Assembly (NCBI RefSeq): GCF_009905215.1
Contig: NZ_CP047593.1
Span: 3,818,677-3,882,676, forward strand
Direction: 5' to 3'
Length of the DNA stretch: 64,000 nucleotides
DNA from: Tichowtungia aerotolerans
GTDB taxonomy: Bacteria; Verrucomicrobiota; Kiritimatiellia; Kiritimatiellales; Tichowtungiaceae
Shown: in pieces, positions 56,955 to 64,000 of the stretch
Numbering within the stretch: the first letter of the stretch is position 1
Layout of the letters: the number at the start of each line of letters is the position of its first letter
The notes under the pieces: model-generated
Database searches by the model: none
Seen by the model: only the letters and a program-made list of their open reading frames with translations
What the model was told of the DNA's origin: nothing
Translations under genes and position numbers: made by a program

Positions 56955-58337
56955 ATGCCAAGAATCTTAATTGTAGATGACGAACCAACAATCCTTAACC
57001 TGCTCAATAAAATTTTAACCGGACAGGGATACGACACAACGCCAGCCAGCAATGGAGAAAAGGCCCTGCAGCTCCTGGAATCTGAAGCATACGATCTGAT
57101 GATTTCAGATATTAACATGACACCCATCAACGGAATGGAGTTGCTGCGGAAAGCCAGTAAGTCCTATCCGGACATGGGAGTCATCATGCTGACAGCCTAC
57201 GGCACGGTCGGCACCGCAGTCGAAGCGATGAAGGAAGGTGCATTTGATTACATCACTAAACCTTTCAAACTCGATGAACTGGTATTAACCGTACAGCGCG
57301 CGCTTGAATACAACAATGCGCTCACAGAGAACAAAGACCTGAAGGCCCGCCTGGAGCACCGCGAACAACTCGAAGGCATCGTGGCCGAAAGCCCTGGAAT
57401 GCGCAAAGTATGTGATATGATTGAGCGCGTCGCCCCCACCTCAGCTACCGTGCTGGTATATGGGGAAAGCGGAACCGGAAAAGAGCTCGTTGCTCGTGCG
57501 CTGCACCACTACAGCCCCCGTAAAGATGAAACCTTTATGGCTATTAACTGCGCAGCCCTCCCCGCTCAGCTGATGGAATCCGAAATGTTCGGACATGTGA
57601 AAGGTGCTTTTACCGGCGCAACATCCACGAAAGCAGGTCTCTTTGAAACCGCGCACGGCGGAACACTGTTTCTTGATGAGATTTCATCCATGCCATTGGA
57701 AATCCAGTCAAAACTCCTGAGAGTTCTGCAGGACAAACAGGTTCGGAAAGTCGGCGGATCCGACCACTCAGAAGTGGATGTAAGAATCATCGCCGCATCT
57801 AATGAAAAACTGGAAAACCTGATTGAACAGGGAAAATTCCGTGAAGACCTTTACTATCGCCTAAGTGTCATCAGCATTGATATCCCCCCCCTTCGAAAAC
57901 GACCGGAAGACATCCTTCCTCTTGTGGACCATATTCTTCGAAAAGAACTCGGAACCGATACAGAACTGCCGATGCTGGACCACGAAACACAAAACATTCT
58001 CGACAACTACAACTGGCCCGGTAATGTCCGGGAACTGGAAAATACCATCCAGCATGCATTGGCATTTGTTCAGGATGGCACTATTAACAAAAACACTCTG
58101 CCTGCAAAGATTGTTGATACTGTTGAGGAAGGAATACGATCCGGAGTCATCACCGATCGCCGGGAAATGTTCAAAGGGAAGTCGCTCAAAGCGTTTCTTC
58201 ATGAAAAAGAAAAGGAATTCCTTCAGAAAACCATCGAAAGCATGAACGGCGATAAAGAAAAAGCCGCCGAAGAACTTGGCATCAGCCTGGCAACGCTCTA
58301 CCGCAAACTTCCCCAAAATACGAAAAAACCGGTTTAG
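56955..58337 (+). CDS. NtrC/PilR-family sigma-54 activator
   Basis: 460 residues. Receiver domain 1-120: acidic pocket DDE (8-10), phospho-acceptor Asp 52 in MISDINM, Thr in MLTAYG and Lys in TKPF. AAA+ domain: Walker A GESGTGKE, GAFTGA loop present for sigma-54 contact (KGAFTGATSTKAG), Walker B GTLFLDEISSM, Arg finger region FREDLYYRLSV. A Fis-type helix-turn-helix closes it (KAAEELGISLATLYRKLP). It likely controls the major pilin gene downstream, as PilR does. A 142-base gap separates it from the sensor gene, so it may have its own promoter. Confidence 0.93.
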   Translation: MPRILIVDDEPTILNLLNKILTGQGYDTTPASNGEKALQLLESEAYDLMISDINMTPINGMELLRKASKSYPDMGVIMLTAYGTVGTAVEAMKEGAFDYITKPFKLDELVLTVQRALEYNNALTENKDLKARLEHREQLEGIVAESPGMRKVCDMIERVAPTSATVLVYGESGTGKELVARALHHYSPRKDETFMAINCAALPAQLMESEMFGHVKGAFTGATSTKAGLFETAHGGTLFLDEISSMPLEIQSKLLRVLQDKQVRKVGGSDHSEVDVRIIAASNEKLENLIEQGKFREDLYYRLSVISIDIPPLRKRPEDILPLVDHILRKELGTDTELPMLDHETQNILDNYNWPGNVRELENTIQHALAFVQDGTINKNTLPAKIVDTVEEGIRSGVITDRREMFKGKSLKAFLHEKEKEFLQKTIESMNGDKEKAAEELGISLATLYRKLPQNTKKPV

Positions 58338-58624
58338 TTTTCTCTTTTTCAATAATTTCTAAATAATGAAAAGAAGACTCGGAGAGTGTTTGTATAAAAA
58401 ACACTGTTATTTACCGATCCATAAAAAACCATAAAATGCTTTTAAAAAGCAACTTGCAACACTTATAGTCAAACGTGAAAACGAAATGACAACAACACAG
58501 GCATGAAATATGCTGTCATTTTTATTCTTCATTAAAATTTAAATCCGGCTCACAAAACAAATGACCTGCCCCACAACACAAAGCGCCCGGCTGACAAAAA
58601 TAAAAACAAAAATAAGGAAAAGAA
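58338..58624. promoter_or_regulatory. Upstream region of the major pilin gene
   Basis: 287 AT-rich bases. A small hairpin AGTGTTT / AAACACT (58385-58405) may end the regulator message. A weak sigma-70-like pair TTTACC (58410-58415) and TAAAAT (58432-58437) has a 16-base spacer. I found no good GG-N10-GC sigma-54 site. A Shine-Dalgarno AAGGA precedes the pilin ATG. Confidence 0.35.
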
Positions 58625-58996
<372 letters not shown>

Positions 58997-59034
58997 GCAG
59001 GTAACCCATCTCTGAGAATTTTTCTCAGGGACTT

Positions 59035-59069
59035 AAAAAAGCCCTTGCGCGTGCGCTAGGGCTTTTTTT
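59035..59069 (+). terminator. Terminator behind the pilin gene
   Basis: Stem AAAAAAGCCCT / AGGGCTTTTTT with an inner GCGC/GCGC pair and a T run (59063-59069). The A-rich left side makes it work for the convergent TMTC-like gene as well. Confidence 0.85.
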
Positions 59070-59106
59070 GTAGACCTGCAAACTCGCGAATAATCCCGGC
59101 GTGAGT

Positions 59107-60822
59107 TTATTGATCCAACTGTATTTTCACGAGCTGCCTCAATTTACCCGCCTGTTGATGACGAGCCCCGGAAGAATCCGGTAACCGCAGCACCCTCTCC
59201 AAATCGGCTAAAGCGTCTGCATTTCCCCCTTGCCTCACATACAACTTGGCCCGCAACATTAAAGCGCTCACGAGCAAATCTGGAGCACAGGCAGGATCGT
59301 TTATGACGAAAGAATAATCCCTCTCTGCCGCCGCATAATTTTCAGTCTGCTCCAAAACCCACCCGCGAAGTCTCAACACTCCCAAGCGCTCCTCCGGAGT
59401 CATTTTAGAAATCGAAAGGCAGCGTTTCCAGCCGTCCAAAGCCTGGTCATATCGGCCCAGCATCATCAAAGAAACCGATCGATTATGCCAGGCAAGCACA
59501 TAAAGAGGGTCCAGCTGAACAGCTTTATCAAAACACTCCAATGATTTCTGGTGCGCCTCGGCATTTCTGAACGCCAACCCCAGATTGTTATATGCCCGCG
59601 GGTTTTGCGGATCAACAGACACAGCATTCCCCCACAAGGTTAAACTCTCTCTCCACGCCATCGACCACACAAAGCTTTGAACCCCGCAAATAAAGAGCAG
59701 AACGAAGACCCCTCCATAAACAATGCGCCGAAAATGGACCATCCGGCTCAACCCAACCGCAATCATCACTGAAAGAGGCACGGACGCTAAATAGGTAAAA
59801 CGATCCGCAAAAAGCTGACTCCCACTTTGCGTAATTCCAATCATTGGAAAAATCAGCAGCAAAGAGACTCCAGCAAAGGCCATCACACACCTGAGCCGAC
59901 GTCGAAAGATAAAAAATACAACAGAAAAAACTGCTGTGAGCAAAAACACCACGGTCAACTGGCGTGCCGTTGGAGGATTATTATACAAAGAGGACAGCTT
60001 TAAGGGTAAGATTGTTTTTTCAATATAAAACCAGACACCGAATACCGCCTGACCAAGGCGCTTTGCGGCACTGTAATTCGACAGAGATGCCATGCCTCCT
60101 TCTGCATTTTTTGCCAAAAACGCCATTACTCCCGCGAAAAGGGATATCAGGAAAAAAGCCCATTTTTCAGCGATACACGCCACAGCCTCGCGAAAAGATT
60201 TTATGCGGCCTAATGCAAACCAATCGACCAGCAACAATGCCAAAGGAAGCATCATTCCAATCCCTTTGCTCAAAGACGCCAGCATAAAGAAGAGAAGCGG
60301 AGCCCCCAAGCATCGCCGCTTACGATTTCCAGCGTTTAAATAAAAAAGAATCGTTAACAGATAAAATGTTCCCCCCAGCAAATACCCTCGAGTGGAAAGC
60401 CATGCCACCGGCTCAACCCGTAAGGGGTGAACCGCATAAAAAAGAGCCCCGAACACCCCCGATAACAATCCTGAAAGGCCATCTGCCTTGTTCAGAAAAA
60501 ACATGCAGATCAGGAATACCAGTCCACTATTAACTACATGCAGCAACCAGTTGGTGACATGCCAACCATGAGGATTCATGCCCCATATCAAGTAATCAAA
60601 AGCGTAACTGATCCAGCTCAACGGTTGCCAATGTCCACAGAAAAACGTAGAGCTCATCCATTTAAGATTTTCCCATCCCAAACCACGAAACTTGTAGTTC
60701 TCAAGCAATAAAACATGATCGTCCCAGTTTAGAAAATCTCCTTTCAAAATCGGGAAAAACACAATCGCTGTCACAAAAGAAACAAAGACAGCACCCCATA
60801 AAGTATTTTTATTAATTTTCAT
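59107..60822 (-). CDS. TMTC/GT39-like membrane glycosyltransferase with TPR tail
   Basis: 571 residues from ATG 60822, 4 bases after the YraN gene; an opening to 60897 only adds residues overlapping that gene. About ten membrane helices in the first 400 residues. The first loop has LNWDDHVLLLEN, the acidic pair typical of lipid-phosphate-sugar dependent transferases, and GHWQPLSWISYAFDYLIWG. Then GALFYAVHPLRVEPVAWLSTR, the family mark of TMTC-like proteins. The C-terminal about 170 residues form TPR repeats (NPRAYNNLGLAFRNAEAHQKSLECFDKAVQLDP). It may transfer sugar to exported proteins. A palindrome copy is inside the gene. Confidence 0.82.
   Translation of the reverse strand: MKINKNTLWGAVFVSFVTAIVFFPILKGDFLNWDDHVLLLENYKFRGLGWENLKWMSSTFFCGHWQPLSWISYAFDYLIWGMNPHGWHVTNWLLHVVNSGLVFLICMFFLNKADGLSGLLSGVFGALFYAVHPLRVEPVAWLSTRGYLLGGTFYLLTILFYLNAGNRKRRCLGAPLLFFMLASLSKGIGMMLPLALLLVDWFALGRIKSFREAVACIAEKWAFFLISLFAGVMAFLAKNAEGGMASLSNYSAAKRLGQAVFGVWFYIEKTILPLKLSSLYNNPPTARQLTVVFLLTAVFSVVFFIFRRRLRCVMAFAGVSLLLIFPMIGITQSGSQLFADRFTYLASVPLSVMIAVGLSRMVHFRRIVYGGVFVLLFICGVQSFVWSMAWRESLTLWGNAVSVDPQNPRAYNNLGLAFRNAEAHQKSLECFDKAVQLDPLYVLAWHNRSVSLMMLGRYDQALDGWKRCLSISKMTPEERLGVLRLRGWVLEQTENYAAAERDYSFVINDPACAPDLLVSALMLRAKLYVRQGGNADALADLERVLRLPDSSGARHQQAGKLRQLVKIQLDQ
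59834..59850. repeat. Copy of the dispersed palindrome inside the TMTC-like gene
   Basis: ATTCCAATCATTGGAAA contains an exact TTCCA-N5-TGGAA. It encodes the membrane stretch FPMIGIT on the minus strand. Confidence 0.5.
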
Positions 60823-60826
60823 CCAC

Positions 60827-61237
60827 TCACCACCAGACTCGATAATTACCCTCGAGCTGAAAAGCGTTTTCAATGTGACGAATCTCGCTGGGCTCATCGA
60901 TCACTTCGACAATATCAAACCGGATAAAAGGAGGTCGAAGTTTTCGCTTCTGAAGGAAAGTAACAGCTGCTCGTGACAACTTGCGGCGCTTATCGCGATT
61001 CACTGCCGCAGCGGGCCTCCCGTAACATTCCGTTTTGCGGGTTTTCACTTCAACAAAAACCATCGTCTCTCCCTCCCGGGCGATCAAATCGATTTCATCG
61101 TGTTTCCCAACACGAACCCGACGGCCGAGTATTTTATACCCGGATTTTTTCAGAAAACGTTCGGCCTGCTTTTCCCCGCGACGCCCCGTTTTCAGATGCG
61201 CCGCCTCATCCCTGAACCAACTGACAAACCGTTTCAA
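60827..61237 (-). CDS. YraN-family (UPF0102) endonuclease-like protein
   Basis: 136 residues. The restriction-endonuclease-like core is intact: GEKQAERFLKKSGYKILGRR, then the catalytic HDEIDLIAREGETMVFVEVKTRK (D-x-E-V-K pattern), then AAVNRDKRRKLSRAAVTFL. This family is commonly found next to rnhB, as here, but its substrate is not established. It overlaps rnhB by 4 bases. Confidence 0.9.
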   Translation of the reverse strand: MKRFVSWFRDEAAHLKTGRRGEKQAERFLKKSGYKILGRRVRVGKHDEIDLIAREGETMVFVEVKTRKTECYGRPAAAVNRDKRRKLSRAAVTFLQKRKLRPPFIRFDIVEVIDEPSEIRHIENAFQLEGNYRVWW

Positions 61238-61869
61238 AAAAGTTCCCCCTGATTCAGCTCGGAAATGGGGCGGAATGTCTTACGATGACAGTCCAGCGGG
61301 CCGTGCTCCCGAATCGCCTTCAGATGCATTTTCGTCCCATACCCTTTATGAGCCGCAAACCCATATTCAGGATGCTTTTTATCCAGCTCAAGCATCAATC
61401 GATCACGAGTCACCTTTGCAATAACCGATGCCGCGGCGATAGAAAGACTCTTTGCATCGCCCTTGATAATATTCTTTGAATCACAAGGCAGTCCGCGCAC
61501 TGGACTTCCATCCACCAAGGCCAGATCCGGAAGACGATCGAGTCCGCTCAGCGACTCTGCCATCGCCTTCCAGGTGGCCTGCAGAATATTGATAGAATCA
61601 ATTTCTGAAGGCTCGATAACTGAAAAAGCAGTATGTGCGAAAGGACACGCCATCAGCTGCTCAAAAAACAACTCACGTTTCCTTTCAGTAAGCGCTTTAG
61701 AATCCGTAAGGCCGGCAAAGGCCTCCCCGCCAGCAAGCGGCTCGCGCTCGAACACAACCGCGGCGGCAACAACCGGACCGGCCAAAGGACCTCGTCCGGC
61801 CTCATCCACTCCGGCAACAAAAAAGAGGCCTGAATTCCAGGCCTCTTTTTCAAATGCAAGCATGTCCAT
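61234..61869 (-). CDS. rnhB: Ribonuclease HII
   Basis: 211 residues, or 209 from the second Met. Active-site motifs: VAGVDEAGRGPLAGPVVAAAV with Asp and Glu, DSKALTERKRE, ALVDGSPVRG, and later ASVIAKVTRDRLM. It removes ribonucleotides from DNA and RNA primers. The first codons lie across a perfect terminator hairpin (61820-61850), a feature described separately. It begins 9 bases after rplS, and the YraN gene begins 4 bases before its end. Confidence 0.95.
   Translation of the reverse strand: MDMLAFEKEAWNSGLFFVAGVDEAGRGPLAGPVVAAAVVFEREPLAGGEAFAGLTDSKALTERKRELFFEQLMACPFAHTAFSVIEPSEIDSINILQATWKAMAESLSGLDRLPDLALVDGSPVRGLPCDSKNIIKGDAKSLSIAAASVIAKVTRDRLMLELDKKHPEYGFAAHKGYGTKMHLKAIREHGPLDCHRKTFRPISELNQGELF
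61820..61850 (-). terminator. Terminator hairpin inside the first codons of rnhB, behind rplS
   Basis: A 13-bp perfect stem AAAAAGAGGCCTG / CAGGCCTCTTTTT with a 5-base loop. Read on the minus strand it ends in a run of T. It begins about 19 bases after the rnhB start and 29 bases after the rplS stop. The next in-frame start codon that could bypass it would remove the catalytic Asp region, so the hairpin is really translated. Confidence 0.8.
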
Positions 61870-61878
61870 GGACCTGCC

Positions 61879-62226
61879 TTATACGCGACGCTCTTTGATG
61901 CGGGCTTTTTTACCCTTGAGATCACGCAGGTAGTAGAGTTTCGCGCGACGAACTTTACCGAGGCGAACCACATCAATCTGCACGACATTCGGGCTCTGCA
62001 ACGGGAATACACGCTCAACACCTTCACCAAAAGCAACACGGCGAACAGTAATGGTTTCGGTCACACCGGAACCGTTACGGGCAATCACCACTCCGGTGTA
62101 GTTCTGGATACGCTCTTTGGCGCCTTCTTTAATATTCACATGCACACAAACGGTGTCGCCGATCCGAAACTGCGGAATTTCTTTGGTGCATTGCTCAGCG
62201 CCGATTTTTTCTACGATCGTGTTCAT
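61879..62226 (-). CDS. rplS: 50S ribosomal protein L19
   Basis: 115 residues, normal for L19. Motifs: [83 protein letters not shown]. It contributes to the 30S-50S bridge. No rpsP/rimM/trmD genes precede it, so the usual operon is broken; its own promoter lies 40 bases upstream. Confidence 0.96.
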   Translation of the reverse strand: MNTIVEKIGAEQCTKEIPQFRIGDTVCVHVNIKEGAKERIQNYTGVVIARNGSGVTETITVRRVAFGEGVERVFPLQSPNVVQIDVVRLGKVRRAKLYYLRDLKGKKARIKERRV

Positions 62227-62266
62227 AATTCTTCTCTTTCTTCAAATTCTCAAAAGCGAGCAGTGG

Positions 62267-62294
62267 ATAGTACCGAAATGCGCCTTCCGGTCAA
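62267..62294 (-). promoter_or_regulatory. Sigma-70 promoter of rplS-rnhB
   Basis: On the minus strand: -35 TTGACC (62289-62294), a 16-base spacer, -10 TACTAT (62267-62272). Transcription would start near 62260 and run about 34 bases to the rplS ATG. Confidence 0.5.
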
Positions 62295-62353
62295 GCGTCA
62301 TCTGCACTTTATGAACCCCTGTTTTTCTGCCCAACAACAGCCATATCCGGATC

Positions 62354-63277
62354 TCAACTCTGCTTCAGGATCTGACGCAGAAACCCGGCAGTAACGGGCA
62401 TTTTCTCAATTTTTTTGAGCGCCTCATCAGTTTTTCGGCCCACAGCATCCGTCAGCGCAGAAATCGTATCTTCAGAACAGAGAAGCTCCTCTGCCCCCGC
62501 ATACACCAAAGGCCAGGTCCGACGATGATCACGAACATCATCCGGAACCTCGCCGGTTTCCTGCCAGCAGGCAATACTTTTCAGGTCATTCTTAAGCTGG
62601 AATGAAATACCGGCAGCCAGACCAGCCCCATCAAGCTCCGGCAAATGCATACCGGAACAGACTTCAGCCAGCCTCAGAGGAAGCAGAAAAGTATAACCGC
62701 CGGTTTTAAGCGCATAGATTTCTTCGATCTGATCCGTATCCAACGCATGGACTGGCTTCTGAGCCACCTGCATTTCAAGTAATGCGCCGCGGGCGGTCTC
62801 CTGCGCAGCCTGCATAAAACAACACAGCATCTCCTGCCGCATCTTTTCCGGAACATCTGCTTTCAGCACATTCTCGATAGCCATCGAGAACAGGAGATCT
62901 CCAGCAACCAGCGCAAAATCCTCTCCAGCAAACCCTTCAGACGGGTTTTTCTGAAACCATTGCTCAACTGCGCAATGCAGCGTCGGACAGCCCCTGCGAA
63001 CCGCGGAACGATCGATTAAGTCATCGTGAATCAAAATAAAACTGTGCACCAGCTCAAGTGCCAGCGCAACACTGGACAATTTTGGAAAAGGTTCCACGCC
63101 GAAATCTCGACATGCCGCAGCAAACAACAATGGACGAATGCGCTTCCCGGGCGCAAGAAGAGTGCTGCGCAGCACTTCAAACCCTGCCGGATTTTCAGAA
63201 GCCACTGCCTGCCAACAGGAATGACCCGTCAAATGGTCTTTAATCAGGTTTTCAATATACACCGTATCTTTTTGCAT
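62354..63277 (-). CDS. Polyprenyl diphosphate synthase (FPP/GGPP synthase family)
   Basis: 307 residues. Substrate-binding marks: GKRIRPLLFAAACRDFG, first Asp-rich motif LIHDDLIDRSAVRRG (DDLID), RGCPTLHCAVEQW, then QVAQKPVHALD and YALKTGGYTFLLPL. The second Asp-rich motif, normally QxxDDxxD, reads QLKNDLKSIACW here, losing two of its aspartates. It still has the WPLVYAG C-terminal region. It should condense isopentenyl diphosphate with allylic diphosphates. The odd motif makes chain length and even activity uncertain. Confidence 0.82.
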   Translation of the reverse strand: MQKDTVYIENLIKDHLTGHSCWQAVASENPAGFEVLRSTLLAPGKRIRPLLFAAACRDFGVEPFPKLSSVALALELVHSFILIHDDLIDRSAVRRGCPTLHCAVEQWFQKNPSEGFAGEDFALVAGDLLFSMAIENVLKADVPEKMRQEMLCCFMQAAQETARGALLEMQVAQKPVHALDTDQIEEIYALKTGGYTFLLPLRLAEVCSGMHLPELDGAGLAAGISFQLKNDLKSIACWQETGEVPDDVRDHRRTWPLVYAGAEELLCSEDTISALTDAVGRKTDEALKKIEKMPVTAGFLRQILKQS

Positions 63278-63307
63278 TGATCGGCAATATACCTTAGTCT
63301 TTCGATC

Positions 63308-64000
63308 ATGAACAGCAAAACGGTCATCATTGGCGCCGGTTTTGCCGGACGTCAGGCCTGCCGCATCCTGTCCCGGACCGACACAGACGTGATCCTGTTT
63401 GATCCAAACAAATTCACCGTTATGCTGCCCTCTCTTCCGGACCTTGCCGGAGGATGGGTTCCCGAAAAACTACTGATTCATCCCCTGAAAAAAATCATCC
63501 CCCGCAATATCCAGCATATTCAAAAAGCAGTTACCTCGATAAACCTCGATGAAAAAACGGTGACTGCAGATCATGCAACCTATCCTTTCGATTTCCTGCT
63601 GATTGCCAGCGGTTCTGTTGCTGATTTCCACGGATTCGACCAGCACCTTGATGCCGTCCACAAACTGGACTCACTGGAATCCGCCCTGCGTATTCGAGAC
63701 ATGTTCAAAACATACCTGTCCTGCAGCAAAGCCCCGCACCTCGTAATTGCCGGCGGAGGCTATACAGGGCTTGAACTGGCAGCCTCGTTGCGTTTCCGGT
63801 CGATCGCAGACGGCACCCCCAGCAAAGTCACCATTGCCGACCCCTCCAACCAGATCCTTCCCTTTCTCTCACAAGTTGAGCATGACCGGATCACTGACTT
63901 CCTGAAGAAAAACAATATCACGGTTCTAAATCAGTCCAAGGTCACCTCTTTTGACGGACAAAATGTTGATATTGGCGACCAAATGATCGAAAAGGCGTTT
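63308..64000 (+). CDS. NDH-2-like FAD/NAD(P)-dependent oxidoreductase, N-terminal part
   Basis: The reading frame opens at ATG 63308 and runs off the window end (231 codons seen). It starts with an FAD-binding Rossmann fold VIIGAGFAGRQACRIL, continues with VMLPSLPDLAGG, DFLLIASGSVADF and the NAD(P) site LVIAGGGYTGLELAASL. This is the two-dinucleotide-fold layout of type II NADH dehydrogenases and related flavoproteins. Function is inferred from the family; membrane anchor and C-terminal domain are outside. Confidence 0.85.
   Translation, partial: MNSKTVIIGAGFAGRQACRILSRTDTDVILFDPNKFTVMLPSLPDLAGGWVPEKLLIHPLKKIIPRNIQHIQKAVTSINLDEKTVTADHATYPFDFLLIASGSVADFHGFDQHLDAVHKLDSLESALRIRDMFKTYLSCSKAPHLVIAGGGYTGLELAASLRFRSIADGTPSKVTIADPSNQILPFLSQVEHDRITDFLKKNNITVLNQSKVTSFDGQNVDIGDQMIEKAF

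Noticed and set aside
58437..58460. Possible sigma-54 promoter upstream of the pilin (AACTTGCAAC region)
   Set aside because: The -12-like TTGC is present, but there is no GG at the required distance upstream.

Overview
The window is one contiguous, gene-dense piece of a Gram-negative chromosome. The gene repertoire suggests the PVC superphylum, most probably a Kiritimatiellota or Verrucomicrobia-type bacterium: a giant secreted protein full of thrombospondin type 3 (TSP3) repeats, an EF-G2-like factor, DUF481 and TMTC-like TPR membrane proteins, and an unusual pilus/secretion locus. Phylum placement is an inference from gene content and protein style; no 16S gene is present. I saw no tRNA, rRNA, CRISPR array, transposase or phage gene.

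Layout. 1-4132 (+): tail of a TonB-dependent receptor, then a BtuF/BtuD/BtuC-like corrinoid uptake operon and a DUF1638 protein. 4126-8812 (-): coaX, nadC, an AI-2E/PerM-type membrane protein, leuD and leuC. 8930-11050 (+): promoter, rpsB with a long charged tail, tsf and terminator. 11207-13711: secreted cyclophilin (-), divergent from purU and a lipid A type acyltransferase (+). 13832-15079 (-): glgC. 15243-21084 (-): heavy-metal RND efflux operon whose adaptor and first small protein are His/Cys rich. 21107-30361 (-): DinG-like helicase, NicO/UreH-like metal transporter, lysS, exported nitroreductase, tyrS, DUF481 protein, rpsA. 30779-32821 (-): EF-G2-like GTPase.

33039-58996 is the distinctive part: a type IV pilus / type II secretion hybrid locus. 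On the minus strand lie two paralogous odd pseudopilins, two canonical pseudopilins, a GspK/PilX-like protein, a small membrane protein, PilM, PilN, PilO, a PilP-like protein and the secretin; directly after the secretin comes a gene for a 2,799-residue subtilisin-like protease with TSP3 arrays and two beta-helix modules. On the plus strand are a GspC/PilP-like protein, the PilB/GspE ATPase, PilC/GspF, a PilS-like sensor that lacks its ATP-binding domain, an NtrC-type regulator and the major pilin. A stand-alone GspE N-terminal domain protein lies divergent to pilB. The simplest reading is one envelope machine, with the giant protease as a candidate client or surface partner.

59107-64000: TMTC-like glycosyltransferase, YraN, RNase HII and L19 (-), a polyprenyl synthase (-), and the start of an NDH-2-like flavoprotein (+).

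The strongest unexplained signal is a dispersed 17-bp inverted repeat, TTTCCA-N5-TGGAAA. At least fifteen copies have both 5-bp half-sites TTCCA and TGGAA intact, and several variants also occur. They sit mostly between genes, often in clusters whose centre-to-centre distances lie near whole numbers of helical turns. The densest cluster (five copies) fills the divergent spacer in front of pilB. Other notable features are a perfect terminator hairpin inside the rnhB coding region just after rplS, and a histidine kinase made only of sensor plus His-phosphotransfer hairpin.
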